A DNA stretch of 64,000 nt from Streptomyces aureus (GCF_000725495.1 NZ_JNZD01000004.1:682001-746000); one strand, 5' to 3'. Positions 16,231 to 24,979 are shown, counted from the first letter of the stretch. A program made the numbers and translations. Notes: generated by a model from the sequence alone, not told the origin.

Positions 16231-18041
16231 TGGCGGTCGGCCGGGACGGGGCCGTCGTCGATGAAGCCTCCGGACTGGTGGCGCCACAGCTTCGCGTAGG
16301 CCCCGTCCGTCGCGAGCAGTTCCTGGTGCGTGCCCTGCTCGACGATCTTCCCGCGGTCGAGGACGACGAGCCGGTCCATGCCGGCGACGGTGCTCAGCCG
16401 GTGCGCCACCACGAGCGCGGTGCGCCGCTCCATGAGCCGCCACAGCGCCGACTGGACGAGGATCTCGCTCTCCGAGTCCAGCGCGCTGGTCGCCTCGTCG
16501 AGCAGCAGGATCGGCGCGTCGCGCAGGATCGCGCGGGCGAGGGCGACCCGCTGCCGCTGGCCGCCGGACAGTTTGATGCCGCGCTCTCCGACCATCGTCG
16601 CGAAACCGTCCGGCAGGGCGTCCGCGAACTCCGTGACGTGGGCCGCCTCGGCGGCCCGGCGGATCTCCTCCTCGGTGGCGTCCGGGCGGGCGAAGGCGAT
16701 GTTGTCCCGCAGCGTGCGGTGGAACATCGCCGGGTCCTGCGGCACGTACGCGATCTGGCTGCGCAGATCGGCCTGGCGCAGTCTGCTGATGTCCTGGCCG
16801 CCGATCAGGATGCGGCCGCCCTCGATGTCGGTCATCCGCAGCAGCAGCCGGGTGAGCGTGGTCTTGCCGCCGCCCGACCGTCCGACGAGACCGACCTTCG
16901 CCCCGCTCGGCACGTCCAGGTCGAGCCCGGTGAACAGCGGCTCGGCGCCGCCGTGGGCGAAGCTCACCTGGTCGAAGCGGACGTCGGCCCGGCCGGCCCG
17001 CAGCGGCTCCGGGGCGACCGGGTCGAGCACGGTCGGCGGTGTCATCAGCAGCTCGGTGAACTGGGCGGCCTCCGTCATCGAGCTCTCCAGCCGCCGGTAG
17101 ATCTGGTTGAACTCGAACATGATGCGGGTCGCGTTGGCGTAGTAGGTGAAGGCGACCACCACGGCCTCCACGCCGTGCGCTCCCCCGCCGAGCGTGACCG
17201 CGAGCAGCAGGCCGAGCGCGTTGGTGGCCACGGACATCGGCGCGACGAAGGTGTCGATGCGCAGGTTGCCGTAGTCCCAGGAGCGCAGGGTGAGCCGCCG
17301 CGAGGCCGCGACCCGGGAGCGGTGCTCGGCGGCCTCGCGCCGCTCGGCGGCGAAGGCCCGGACGGTGTCCATGTTCATCAGGCTGTCGGCGACGTGGCCC
17401 GAGACCCGGGCGATCGCCTCCTCGCGCTCGTCGACGAGTTCCTGCCGCCGACGGATCAGCGGCACCACGCACAGGCCCGTCACGGCGATCATCACCAGGA
17501 GTCCGACGACGAGCAGCGGTTCGTAGCGCCACAGGACGACCGAGCCGAAGAGCAGCGGTACGAGGCTGCCCACGACCTGGAACGTCATCGTGTCGACGAA
17601 GTCCTCGTAGCGGGAGGCGAAGCTCAGCACGCGTTTGGTCAGCGAGCCGGCGAAGTTGTCGTGGAAGAACGCGGCGTCCTTGGCGAACAGTTCGTCCATG
17701 CCGATCACGTAAAGGTGTTCGATGCCCAGGGCGTCCAGGCGGTTCAGGCAGTGCAGACCGAGGCGCCAGAGCGTTTCCGCGAGGAGCAGGATGCCGCCGA
17801 AGGCGAGGACGTAGGGCAGCGCGGCGCCGGCGGAGACGCTGCCGTCGCCCGCGATGCGGCCCACGAGCTTGGCGACGACGAGCGGCGCGACGTAGCTGAT
17901 GCCGATGTTGCCGAGCGCCGGCAGCAGCATGCCCGGCACGGTCAGCCGGCGGAGTCTGCGCAGCTCCCTTCCGTAGTAGCGGAGGGCGAGGAGCACCGAG
18001 CCCCTGCCCGGTAAGGCCTTGCGCGGTTCAGGAGACGTCAT
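16227..18041 (-). CDS. ABC transporter, fused permease and ATPase (exporter half-transporter)
   Basis: 604 aa from ATG 18041. Residues 25-320 form a six-helix type I exporter membrane domain (TVPGMLLPALGNIGISYVAP and ALPYVLAFGGILLLAETLW among its helices). Residues 355-580 are the nucleotide-binding domain: Walker A GLVGRSGGGKTT, Q-loop YVPQDPAMFH, signature KLSGGQRQRVALARA, Walker B ILLLDEATSALD and H-loop VVAHRLSTV. Domain order and length match homodimeric lipid/drug exporters. The substrate is unknown. It is transcribed alone, divergent from the SpoIIE-like gene across 537 bases of repeats, and convergent with the kinase gene. Confidence 0.92.
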   Translation of the reverse strand: MTSPEPRKALPGRGSVLLALRYYGRELRRLRRLTVPGMLLPALGNIGISYVAPLVVAKLVGRIAGDGSVSAGAALPYVLAFGGILLLAETLWRLGLHCLNRLDALGIEHLYVIGMDELFAKDAAFFHDNFAGSLTKRVLSFASRYEDFVDTMTFQVVGSLVPLLFGSVVLWRYEPLLVVGLLVMIAVTGLCVVPLIRRRQELVDEREEAIARVSGHVADSLMNMDTVRAFAAERREAAEHRSRVAASRRLTLRSWDYGNLRIDTFVAPMSVATNALGLLLAVTLGGGAHGVEAVVVAFTYYANATRIMFEFNQIYRRLESSMTEAAQFTELLMTPPTVLDPVAPEPLRAGRADVRFDQVSFAHGGAEPLFTGLDLDVPSGAKVGLVGRSGGGKTTLTRLLLRMTDIEGGRILIGGQDISRLRQADLRSQIAYVPQDPAMFHRTLRDNIAFARPDATEEEIRRAAEAAHVTEFADALPDGFATMVGERGIKLSGGQRQRVALARAILRDAPILLLDEATSALDSESEILVQSALWRLMERRTALVVAHRLSTVAGMDRLVVLDRGKIVEQGTHQELLATDGAYAKLWRHQSGGFIDDGPVPADRH

Positions 18042-18578
18042 CACAACCCTGTGTCGTCGTACGGCCGCCCGCCGAGCCGTCCGGGTTCCGCACCGCCTCG
18101 GTCCCCAAAGCGGTGATGTCCGGACATGGGAAGGCAAGAGGTTGTATGGTCCCGCGGCCGCGGCCACCGGGTCCAAGCGTTTTTCTCGGCCACCGGGGCT
18201 CGGCCCGCCCGGCGTCGTTCCCGCCCCCGGAGCCCGGCCCGCCGGCGTCCTGCCCGGCAACTGGGGCCCGGCCTCGCCGGCGTCCTGCCCGACAGCCCGG
18301 CCTGCATGGTCGCGCCAGGGTCCTGCCCGGCTCACCAGGGCCCTGCCGGCAGGGCCCGGCCCCGCCGGCATTCCTCCCGGCCAGCGGGGCCCGACCTCGC
18401 CTGCTCCGTCCCGGCGCAACCGGGCCCGGCCCCGCCGGCGTTCCATCCGGCCCCGCGTCCCGGTCTCGCCGGCGTTCGTCCCGGCCGTCGGGCCCGGCCC
18501 CGCTCCGGTGGCAGGAGGGCGTCGGAGCGGGTTGGATCGGTGCGACGGATCGTTGCCGACTCATCGAGGTGTTCCGTC
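18042..18578. other. 537-bp divergent intergenic region with degenerate repeats
   Basis: No gene is supportable. From about 18185 the region is built of GC-rich near-repeats (see next entry). Bases 18110-18180 are the only less biased part and are the best place for the ABC promoter. Promoter elements for the plus-strand gene lie near or inside the repeats. Confidence 0.6.
18185..18510. repeat. Degenerate ~34-bp tandem repeats, about nine units
   Basis: Units have the form GGGCCCGGCCCCGCCGGCGT followed by TCnTCCCGGCC; spacing is about 33-36 bp with one longer unit. Examples begin near 18229, 18262, 18421 and 18455. The array lies directly upstream of the PAS-GAF-SpoIIE gene. Every stretch is GC-palindromic enough to form secondary structure. 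Confidence 0.6.
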
Positions 18579-20729
18579 GTGACCGATGGATACGGTTCGA
18601 CAGCCGACGAGGCGGGCGAGGAGCTGGGGCAGGCGCTCCTGGACGCGCTGTTCTCCCGGTCGCCGGCCGGTCTGCACATGTACGACCGGCACCTGCGGCT
18701 CGTACGGGTGAACTCCGCCGCTCGCATGGTGCGCGACTTCCCGATCGACCGCATGATCGGGCGCTCCCTGTCCGAGATACTCGACGCCTTCGAGGTCCCC
18801 GACCGCGACGTCATCGAGCGGACCGCCCGGCGGGTGCTGGAGTCCGGCAGTCCCGTGTTCGACCTGCCCATCCGGCTCCGCAGCCGAGGCGAGCCCCCCG
18901 TCGAGGCGGTCACCTCGGCCACCGTCCTGCGGCTCCAGCGCCCCGACGGAACCGTGATCGGGGTCGCCGCGGCGCTGACCGACGTCACCGCCCGGGTACG
19001 GGCCGAGGCGGATCTGCGCCTGCTGAACGAGGCGGCCACCCGGGTCGGCACCACGCTGGACGTGTTCCGCACCGCCGCCGAGTTCTCCGACCTCGCCGTC
19101 CCCCGTCTGGCCGACACCGTGACCGTCGACGTCTACGACACGGTCGTCCGCGGCCACGCGCCGACGCCGGAGTCCCGTGACCAGGGGGCGGCCCTGCGGC
19201 GTGCCGCGTTCCGCTCCGCCGCCGGTCCCGAGTACCAGGGCGTGCCCAAGATCGGCGAGGTCACCACCTATCCGCCCGCCACGCCCTACCGGGCCGCCCT
19301 GGACACCTTGGCCCCCCGGCTGATCAGCGGGCTGAACCCGGACGTCTCCTGGCTCGACCCGGAGCGGCGGCGCGACGCCCGGATCCTGACCGCCGGAGTG
19401 CACTCGATGCTGCTCGTCCCCATCCGGGCCCGGGGCCTGGTGCTGGGTCTCGCCTGCTTCTACCGGTGGCGCAATCCGACCCCGTTCGACGAGAAGGACC
19501 TGACGCTGGCGGAGCAGCTCACCACGCACGCCGCCCTCTGCCTGGACAACGCCCGCCAGTACGGACGCGAACGCTCCACGGCCCGCATTCTCACGGGCCG
19601 GCTCACCCAGCCCGAGACGCCCAGAGCCGCCGCTGTCGACATCGCCCACACCTATCTGCCCGCCGGGACGGGCGGCGCCTGGTTCGACGTCATCCCCCTG
19701 TCCGGCGCCAGGATCGCGCTCGTCGCCGGGGACAGAGCCGCGGAGACGGACGCCGCCGACCCCGCGGCCATGGGCGAACTGAGGGCCGCGATCGAGGCAC
19801 TGTCCGAACTCGACCTGCCACCCGACGAGATCCTGGAACGCCTGCACGACCTCGCCAGCCGCCCCCAGCCGGTTCAGGCAGGCACGCCCGGTCTCCCCGC
19901 GCCCGACACCGCCCCGGCCAGCTGTCTCTACGTCGTCTACGACCCGGTGACCCGCCTGTGCACGGCGGCGAGCGCGGGACACCCGGCCCCCGTCCTGGTG
20001 CATCCCGGCGGCGAGGCCGAAGCCCTCGACGTCGATCCCGGCCCCCCGCTGGGCCAGGACATCGCCCAGTACCGGTCGACCGAGCGCGCCCTGCCCGCGG
20101 GCAGCACCCTGCTGCTCTACAACACCGCCCTCCTGACCGGTCCCCCGGTGCTCGCGCCGTCGCTGCCGAGCCGGATCGCCGAGGCCGCGCCCGGCCTGTC
20201 GCTCCAGGCACTGTGCGACTCACTCGCCCTCGACCTGTGTCCCGACCGGCTCGCCCACGACGCCTTCCTGCTGCTGGCCCGCACCCGCACCCTGGGCCCG
20301 GACCAGACCAACACCTGGACCTTCGACAACGACCCGGCGATCGTCTCCCTGGCCCGCAAGGCCGCGACCACCCAACTGGCCCGCTGGGACATCGACACCG
20401 ACCTCGTCGACAACACCGCGCTCATCGTCAGCGAGCTGGTGACCAACGCCGTCCGCTACGCCCAGGGCCCGATCCGGCTTCGGCTCATCCTGGGCGACAC
20501 CCTCACCTGCGAGGTCGCGGACGACAGCAGCACCGCCCCGCATCTGCGCCGGGCCATGGACACCGACGAGCACGGACGCGGCCTCTTCATCACCGCGCAG
20601 CTCACCCGGCGCTGGGGCGTCCGGGGCGTCGACCGGGGCAAGGCCATCTGGGCCGAACAGGACCTCGTCCCCTCGGCTCCGCCCTCGTTGTCGGAGTGGC
20701 AGGCGCCCGTCGGGGCGGAGTCACCGTAG
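18579..20729 (+). CDS. PAS-GAF-PP2C(SpoIIE)-HATPase regulator with degenerate phosphatase site
   Basis: 716 aa from GTG 18579 behind GAGGTG. Domains in order: PAS (about 20-135, SRSPAGLHMYDRHLRLVRVN), GAF (about 150-345), SpoIIE/PP2C-like (about 350-565) and HATPase_c (about 590-700). The kinase-like domain is intact, with IVSELVTNAVRYAQGPIRL as N-box, a VADDSS G1 motif and DEHGRGLFIT G2. The phosphatase domain is not: the usual GGDW reads GGAWFDV, GDVxGHG reads AGDRAAETD, and the usual TDGLVE reads NTALLT, so at least two metal-binding Asp are missing. It may thus act as an anti-sigma kinase or ligand-gated binder of an anti-anti-sigma factor instead of as a phosphatase. No sigma or STAS gene is adjacent. 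Confidence 0.87.
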   Translation: MTDGYGSTADEAGEELGQALLDALFSRSPAGLHMYDRHLRLVRVNSAARMVRDFPIDRMIGRSLSEILDAFEVPDRDVIERTARRVLESGSPVFDLPIRLRSRGEPPVEAVTSATVLRLQRPDGTVIGVAAALTDVTARVRAEADLRLLNEAATRVGTTLDVFRTAAEFSDLAVPRLADTVTVDVYDTVVRGHAPTPESRDQGAALRRAAFRSAAGPEYQGVPKIGEVTTYPPATPYRAALDTLAPRLISGLNPDVSWLDPERRRDARILTAGVHSMLLVPIRARGLVLGLACFYRWRNPTPFDEKDLTLAEQLTTHAALCLDNARQYGRERSTARILTGRLTQPETPRAAAVDIAHTYLPAGTGGAWFDVIPLSGARIALVAGDRAAETDAADPAAMGELRAAIEALSELDLPPDEILERLHDLASRPQPVQAGTPGLPAPDTAPASCLYVVYDPVTRLCTAASAGHPAPVLVHPGGEAEALDVDPGPPLGQDIAQYRSTERALPAGSTLLLYNTALLTGPPVLAPSLPSRIAEAAPGLSLQALCDSLALDLCPDRLAHDAFLLLARTRTLGPDQTNTWTFDNDPAIVSLARKAATTQLARWDIDTDLVDNTALIVSELVTNAVRYAQGPIRLRLILGDTLTCEVADDSSTAPHLRRAMDTDEHGRGLFITAQLTRRWGVRGVDRGKAIWAEQDLVPSAPPSLSEWQAPVGAESP

Positions 20730-20762
20730 GACGTGACGGGCCGGGGCTCGTCACGAGAAACG

Positions 20763-20801
20763 CCGAAGGCCGCCCTCTCACTCGTGAGAGAACGGCCTCG
20801 G
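20763..20801 (-). terminator. tRNA-Pro copy 3 terminator
   Basis: A hairpin with outer arms CCGAAGGCCG/CGGCCTCGG (one bulge) and inner arms CTCTCA/TGAGAG around CTCG lies 28 bases beyond the tRNA 3' end. It may also end the plus-strand SpoIIE-like transcript. Confidence 0.6.
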
Positions 20802-20828
20802 ACCTGCGACTACGGAGAAGACTCCTGT

Positions 20829-20901
<73 letters not shown>

Positions 20902-20946
20902 ATGCCCGTCTGACCTGGGGTTTCCCCTGGCTGGACGCGCACGGAA

Positions 20947-20952
20947 ACAATA
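20947..20952 (-). promoter_or_regulatory. Candidate -10 box of tRNA-Pro copy 3
   Basis: TATTGT on the minus strand, 46 nt upstream of the tRNA, seven bases from the 3' end of the MFS gene; any -35 element lies inside that gene. Confidence 0.35.
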
Positions 20953-20958
20953 CCGCAC

Positions 20959-22278
20959 TCACGCCGGTGGTCGCGCACCCGTTTTGTGCGGGCCGGGTCG
21001 CCGACGGGCCCGTGCGAGCGGTGCGGCAGCGGTGTCGGGCGGCCGGGACACGAGGGCGTCGACCCGTACCAGGCCGCGGATCGCGGGCACCGAGAGCAGG
21101 GACACGGAGACGACGAGGGACATCACGCCGGCCACGAGGAGAACGTTGTCGGCGCCGAGCGCCGCGGCGGCAGGCCCGGCGAGGGCCTGGCCGACGGGCA
21201 TCATCGCCAGCGAGCCGGCCACGTCGTAGGCGTGGATGCGGTTGAGGACGTCCGGCGCGACCTGCGTCTGGACGCTGGTCGCCCACATCACGCCCCAGAA
21301 CGAGCTGCCCGCCCCTGCGATCATCGCGCCCGCCGAGACGGCCGCCACGCCGAACCCCGCCCCGACGGAGGCGGGGAAGCAGGCGAAGGCCAGGAGCGCG
21401 AGCGAACCGGCGCGCAGCATGCGGCGGGGGCGCAGCCGCAGGGCGACGAGCCCGCCGAGGACGGTGCCGGCGCCGAGGGCGGAGTTGATCAGGCCGTAGG
21501 CGCGAGGGCCGTGCCGCTGCACCACCTCGGTCGCCACCAGCGGGACGGTGGGGCCCCAGACGGAGATCATGTAGACGCACCAGATCACGATGACGGCCCA
21601 CATCCACGTGCGGGATCTGAACTCCCGCCATCCCTCGGCGAGATCGGCCGTGAAGCTCGCGCCGCGGCCACGGCTTCCCGGGGCGGCCGGGGGAAGTCTG
21701 AGCAGCAGCAGGCACAGGGCGCTCAGGCCGTAGGTCGTCGCGTGGGCCACGAAGACCCCTCCGGCGGAGGCGAACGCCACCATGACACCCGCCAGGGCCG
21801 GGCCGGCGAGCTGGGCGGCGGACTCGGCGATGCGGATGGCTCCGTTGGCGCCCTGGATGTCGGTGGCCAGGCGCGGGACGGTGCTGGCGACACCGGGCTG
21901 GAAGACGGCACCGGCCACGCCGTTGACCGCTCCGATCGCGCAGATCTGCCAGAGGACCACGTGTCCGGTGAAGAACAGGACGGCGGCGGCCGACTGGGAC
22001 ACCAGCCGCACGAGGTCGGCGCCGATCATCAGGGCACGGGTGCTGAAGCGGTCGGCGATCACTCCGCCGAAGACGACCAGTCCGGCGAAGGGGGCGGCCG
22101 ACGCGGCCATGGCGAGGCCGACAGCCCCGGCTCCGTAGCCGTACCGCAGCAGTCCCGCGGCGAGCGCCACCGGCAGCATGGTCTCGCCGAGCCGGGCGAG
22201 GGCCCGTGCGACGAAGAACAGGGCGAAGTCCCGTGACCAGACCGCCCTTGGCTCCTTCTCCGACGACGTCCCGGACAT
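20959..22278 (-). CDS. MFS transporter (enterobactin/macrolide-exporter-like)
   Basis: 439 aa from ATG 22278; a GTG at 22320 would add 14 low-complexity residues. About twelve membrane segments are visible. The pattern WSRDFALFFVARALARLGET, FGGVIADRFSTRALMIGADL (the motif A loop), QPGVASTVPRLATDIQGANG and WGPTVPLVATEVVQRHGPRA is typical of the actinobacterial MFS group related to EntS and MefA. The C-terminal 40 residues are Arg/Pro-rich and cytoplasmic. The substrate is unknown. The gene is followed by tRNA-Pro copy 3 on the same strand and preceded by the YjbR gene after about 100 bp. Confidence 0.86.
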   Translation of the reverse strand: MSGTSSEKEPRAVWSRDFALFFVARALARLGETMLPVALAAGLLRYGYGAGAVGLAMAASAAPFAGLVVFGGVIADRFSTRALMIGADLVRLVSQSAAAVLFFTGHVVLWQICAIGAVNGVAGAVFQPGVASTVPRLATDIQGANGAIRIAESAAQLAGPALAGVMVAFASAGGVFVAHATTYGLSALCLLLLRLPPAAPGSRGRGASFTADLAEGWREFRSRTWMWAVIVIWCVYMISVWGPTVPLVATEVVQRHGPRAYGLINSALGAGTVLGGLVALRLRPRRMLRAGSLALLAFACFPASVGAGFGVAAVSAGAMIAGAGSSFWGVMWATSVQTQVAPDVLNRIHAYDVAGSLAMMPVGQALAGPAAAALGADNVLLVAGVMSLVVSVSLLSVPAIRGLVRVDALVSRPPDTAAAPLARARRRPGPHKTGARPPA

Positions 22279-22380
22279 CCCGCTCGCGCCCCTTCCCCCT
22301 GCCCCCGGGGGCTCCCCCACGAAGCCGCCCGCCCCACGAGGCGGATCATGCCACGGGGCGGCCGAACCGCAGCGGCCTTT

Positions 22381-22740
22381 TCAGTGGCCGGACGGCAGGC
22401 CCAACTCGGGGTGGGCCTCGGCGAGTCGGGGCGGGGCGGCCTGGCGCCAGGAGTCGGCGAGGATGGCGTGGAGTTCGTCCTCGTCCTCCAGGGCGGCGAG
22501 CCGGGCCCGGACCCAGGCGAAACCGGCCTCGTGGTCGGCGATCCAGAACTTCCCCGGCTCGGCCAGGACCAGCTCGTCGCGCTCCTCCTTGGGACAGCGC
22601 ACGGCGATGGAGGTCTCCGCCTCGGGCAGCGTGGCGAACATCTTTCCCGCGACCCTGAAGGTGGGCATGCTCCAGGCGATCTTCTCCGTGGTGTCCGGCA
22701 GGGAGAGGGCGATACGGCGTACGTCTTCGGCATCCGGCAT
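22381..22740 (-). CDS. MmcQ/YjbR family protein
   Basis: 119 aa. The fold signature of MmcQ/YjbR proteins is present: DVRRIALSLPDTTEKIAWSM at the N-terminus, FRVAGKMFATL, AVRCPKEERDELV and AGFAWVRARLAALEDEDEL. These small proteins have a CyaY-like fold and are called DNA-binding on structural grounds, but no function is established. ATG 22740 is preferred: a TACCGT box lies seven bases upstream, suggesting a leaderless mRNA, and there is no ribosome site. Confidence 0.85.
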   Translation of the reverse strand: MPDAEDVRRIALSLPDTTEKIAWSMPTFRVAGKMFATLPEAETSIAVRCPKEERDELVLAEPGKFWIADHEAGFAWVRARLAALEDEDELHAILADSWRQAAPPRLAEAHPELGLPSGH

Positions 22741-22747
22741 GAGACGC

Positions 22748-22753
22748 ACGGTA
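22748..22753 (-). promoter_or_regulatory. -10 box TACCGT before the YjbR gene
   Basis: Lies seven bases upstream of the YjbR ATG on the minus strand, consistent with a leaderless transcript. Confidence 0.4.
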
Positions 22754-22872
22754 GCCAATGACACTGACATCGACGCGGCGAAGCACGACGTCAGGGGCGA
22801 GCCGGCGCACCGGCGTCCGAGCCCGGACCCACGGGACCGGCGCGCGCCCGCCACCGCCGGGGCCGAGGCCCG

Positions 22873-23409
22873 TCAGGCGCCGGCGGCGAGGGCCCCCAGC
22901 CGTTTGTAGTAGAGCGTCGTCGGGCGCAGTTCCCCCGACGGTGCCGCCGCGTAGTCCGGTATCTCCCCGGCCCGGGTCCAGCCCGCCGAGCGGTACAGCG
23001 ACTCGGCGGGGCTGCCGGTCTCGGTGTCCAGATGGAGGAGGGTGATTCCCGCGTCGGCAGCCGCCGTCTCCACGGTGGCGAGGAGCCTCCGGGCGATGCC
23101 CTGTCCGCGGCCGTCCCGGTGGACCATCAGCTTGACGAGCTTGGCACGGTGACGGCTGTTGGGCTTGTCCGGGAGGGCGAGGGCGATCGTGCCGGTCAGC
23201 CGGCCGGCGGCGTGCGCCACCCAGACCGCGTGGTGCCCGGCGGCGACCGCGTCCGCCCGCTCCCGCCACCAGGCTAGGGCCGCCTCGCGGCCGAGCGGGG
23301 CGAGGAACCCGATGGAGGCGCCGCCGTCCACGGTGTCCGTGAGCAGATCCGCCAACTCGCCGGTCACGTCATGGAGTTCGGTCGCGGTGAGGCGCGAGAC
23401 GGTGATCAC
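22873..23409 (-). CDS. GNAT family N-acetyltransferase
   Basis: 178 aa from GTG 23409, which overlaps the TGA of the XRE-cupin gene by four bases (GTGA), so it is translated by coupling. The GNAT fold is clear: VWVAHAAGRLTGTIALALPD (motif C/D strands), then LVKLMVHRDGRGQGIARRLL with the RGQGIA acetyl-CoA pyrophosphate loop, and LLHLDTETGSPAESLYRSAG as motif B. The acceptor is unknown; closeness to GNATs that detoxify small amines is possible. Being the second gene of a regulator-enzyme pair, its expression should follow the XRE-cupin autoregulator. Confidence 0.9.
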   Translation of the reverse strand: MITVSRLTATELHDVTGELADLLTDTVDGGASIGFLAPLGREAALAWWRERADAVAAGHHAVWVAHAAGRLTGTIALALPDKPNSRHRAKLVKLMVHRDGRGQGIARRLLATVETAAADAGITLLHLDTETGSPAESLYRSAGWTRAGEIPDYAAAPSGELRPTTLYYKRLGALAAGA

Positions 23410-23978
23410 GGCAGCACCACCGCCAGCGCGTACCGCACGTCCTCGGGTCCGGGGCAGTGGAAGCGGGTCGGCCCCCACACGCGCAGCCGCAGACAGTCTC
23501 CGGCGTCCAGCCGGTGCTCGACGTCCTGCGCGGTCACGTCGAGCCGTCCGTCGAGGACCCAGACGTGCTGCTCGAGACCGGCCACGGGAGGCCGGTCGTA
23601 CGCGATGTCCGCGCCGGCCGTGAGCCGGCCCTCGACCAGTTCACCGCGCAGTCCCGGGTGCGGCGGCGACACCGAGCGCCGGACGAATCCGGCGGCCCGG
23701 TCCGTCCAGACGGTCTGGTCGGCGGCGCGGACCAGCAGGGCGGCTTCCCGTTCGACCTCGCTGAGCAGCTGCGACATGGTCCGCCCGTACACATGGCAGA
23801 GGCGGTTGAGGAGCGAGGCGGTGGGACTGATCTCGGCGCGCTCCGCTCGGGAGAGCGTCGATCTGCTGATCCCGCTGCGCTCGGCCAGCTCACCGAGCGT
23901 CCAGCCGCGTTCGGCCCTCAGCTCGGCCAGTCGCGCCCCGAGCCGGGCGTCGACCGTGACATCGCCTTCGTCTCCCAT
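23406..23978 (-). CDS. XRE-family regulator with C-terminal cupin domain
   Basis: 190 aa. Residues 10-65 are a helix-turn-helix of the XRE class (LGARLAELRAERGWTLGELA, SGISRSTLSRAERAEISPTA). Residues 105-185 are a cupin barrel (GLEQHVWVLDGRLDVTAQDV, LDAGDCLRLRVWGPTRFHCP). Such MerR/PuuR-like regulators sense a small metabolite in the cupin and repress neighbouring genes. A palindrome with a TATCAT -10 box inside it ends just before the ATG, so autorepression is likely and the mRNA is probably leaderless. The downstream GNAT gene is coupled to it. Confidence 0.9.
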   Translation of the reverse strand: MGDEGDVTVDARLGARLAELRAERGWTLGELAERSGISRSTLSRAERAEISPTASLLNRLCHVYGRTMSQLLSEVEREAALLVRAADQTVWTDRAAGFVRRSVSPPHPGLRGELVEGRLTAGADIAYDRPPVAGLEQHVWVLDGRLDVTAQDVEHRLDAGDCLRLRVWGPTRFHCPGPEDVRYALAVVLP

Positions 23979-23982
23979 ATCC

Positions 23983-23995
23983 GGGATGATATCCC
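23983..23995 (-). promoter_or_regulatory. Operator/-10 overlap of the XRE-GNAT operon
   Basis: GGGATGATATCCC is a palindrome (GGGAT-GAT-ATCCC). On the minus strand it contains TATCAT, a good -10 box seven bases before the XRE start codon. A repressor bound here would block RNA polymerase directly. Confidence 0.55.
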
Positions 23996-24025
23996 AGATG
24001 TGGGAACAGCCGGGATCGGCGGGAG

Positions 24026-24931
24026 TCAGTCGACCGTGGCGGCCCGCGTCAGCGCCTCCAGGACGGGACGGATCAGCGGATGGTCCTCGGCGCCGCGGCG
24101 CACGGCGGCGAAGACGCGGCGGGTGGGGGCGACCCCGTCCACGGGACGCACGACCACACCCGTGAGCTCCATGCCGCGCAGCGCCGAGCGCGGGACCAGG
24201 GCGACGCCCGCGTCCGCGGAGGCGAGGGCTACGACGGCCCGGAAGTCGTCCGAGGAGTGTTCGAGGCGGGGCTGGAATCCGGCGTTCTCGCAGGCCAGGA
24301 CGACCACGTCATGGCAGGGGTTGCCGGGGTACGGGCCGATCCAGGGGTCCTTCGCCAGCTCGGCGAGGGGCACCTCCGCCGCGTCGGCCAGCCGGTGGGT
24401 GACGGGGACGACGGCGTCGAACGGCTCGGCGTACAACGGGACGTGCGTCAGCCGCGGGTCGTCCGCGTCCGGGGCGCCCCGGTACTCGACGGCCACCGCG
24501 ATGTCGACCTGCCGGTCGAGCACCATCGGCAGGCTGGCGTCGCCCTCGGCGTCCTGTACGCGGACGAGGATGCCGGGCGAGGTGACGGCGAGCCGGGCCA
24601 GGGCGGGGGCCACGACCAGACCGATGCCGGTCGCGAAGGAGGCCACGGTGACGGTGCCCGCGGACCCCGAGCTGTAGGCCGCCAACTCGGCCTCGGCGCG
24701 CTCCAGTTGGGCCAGCACGGCGTTGGTGTGGCTGAGCAGGATCTCGCCGGCGGGTGTCAGCCGTACGCCCTTGGCGCCCCGCTCGACGAGCCGGTGGCCC
24801 GTCTCCTGCTCCAGCGCGGTCAGCTGCTGCGAGACCGCCGAGGGCGTGAGATACAGCGCGGCGGCCGCCGCCGTGACCGTGCGGTGGTCGGCCACCGCAC
24901 GGAGGATGTGGAGCCGCCGCGCTTCGATCAT
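24026..24931 (-). CDS. LysR-type transcriptional regulator
   Basis: 301 aa, standard LysR length. The N-terminal winged helix reads RRLHILRAVADHRTVTAAAA, then ALYLTPSAVSQQLTALEQET. The effector domain spans about 90-295 with the two Rossmann-like lobes (GTVTVASFATGIGLVVAPAL; ALASADAGVALVPRSALRGM). It lies 79 bp downstream of kbl on the same strand with a strong hairpin between, so it is probably its own unit; whether it controls tdh-kbl is untested. A GAGAAT box seven bases before the ATG suggests a leaderless transcript. Confidence 0.9.
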   Translation of the reverse strand: MIEARRLHILRAVADHRTVTAAAAALYLTPSAVSQQLTALEQETGHRLVERGAKGVRLTPAGEILLSHTNAVLAQLERAEAELAAYSSGSAGTVTVASFATGIGLVVAPALARLAVTSPGILVRVQDAEGDASLPMVLDRQVDIAVAVEYRGAPDADDPRLTHVPLYAEPFDAVVPVTHRLADAAEVPLAELAKDPWIGPYPGNPCHDVVVLACENAGFQPRLEHSSDDFRAVVALASADAGVALVPRSALRGMELTGVVVRPVDGVAPTRRVFAAVRRGAEDHPLIRPVLEALTRAATVD

Positions 24932-24938
24932 GCGACCG

Positions 24939-24944
24939 ATTCTC
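24939..24944 (-). promoter_or_regulatory. -10 box GAGAAT before the LysR gene
   Basis: Seven bases upstream of the LysR ATG on the minus strand; no ribosome site intervenes. Confidence 0.45.
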
Positions 24945-24979
24945 TCAGGTCACACGCGTTTTCCGGCCATCGGACCGGT

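Noticed and set aside
14353..17532. 1059-codon open frame on the minus strand
   Set aside because: Runs antisense to the histidine kinase and continues into a wrong frame of the ABC transporter. Composition is the mirrored GC-rich codon pattern and no domain is seen.
16207..18014. Long plus-strand frame over the ABC transporter gene
   Set aside because: Antisense shadow of a gene with all ABC motifs.
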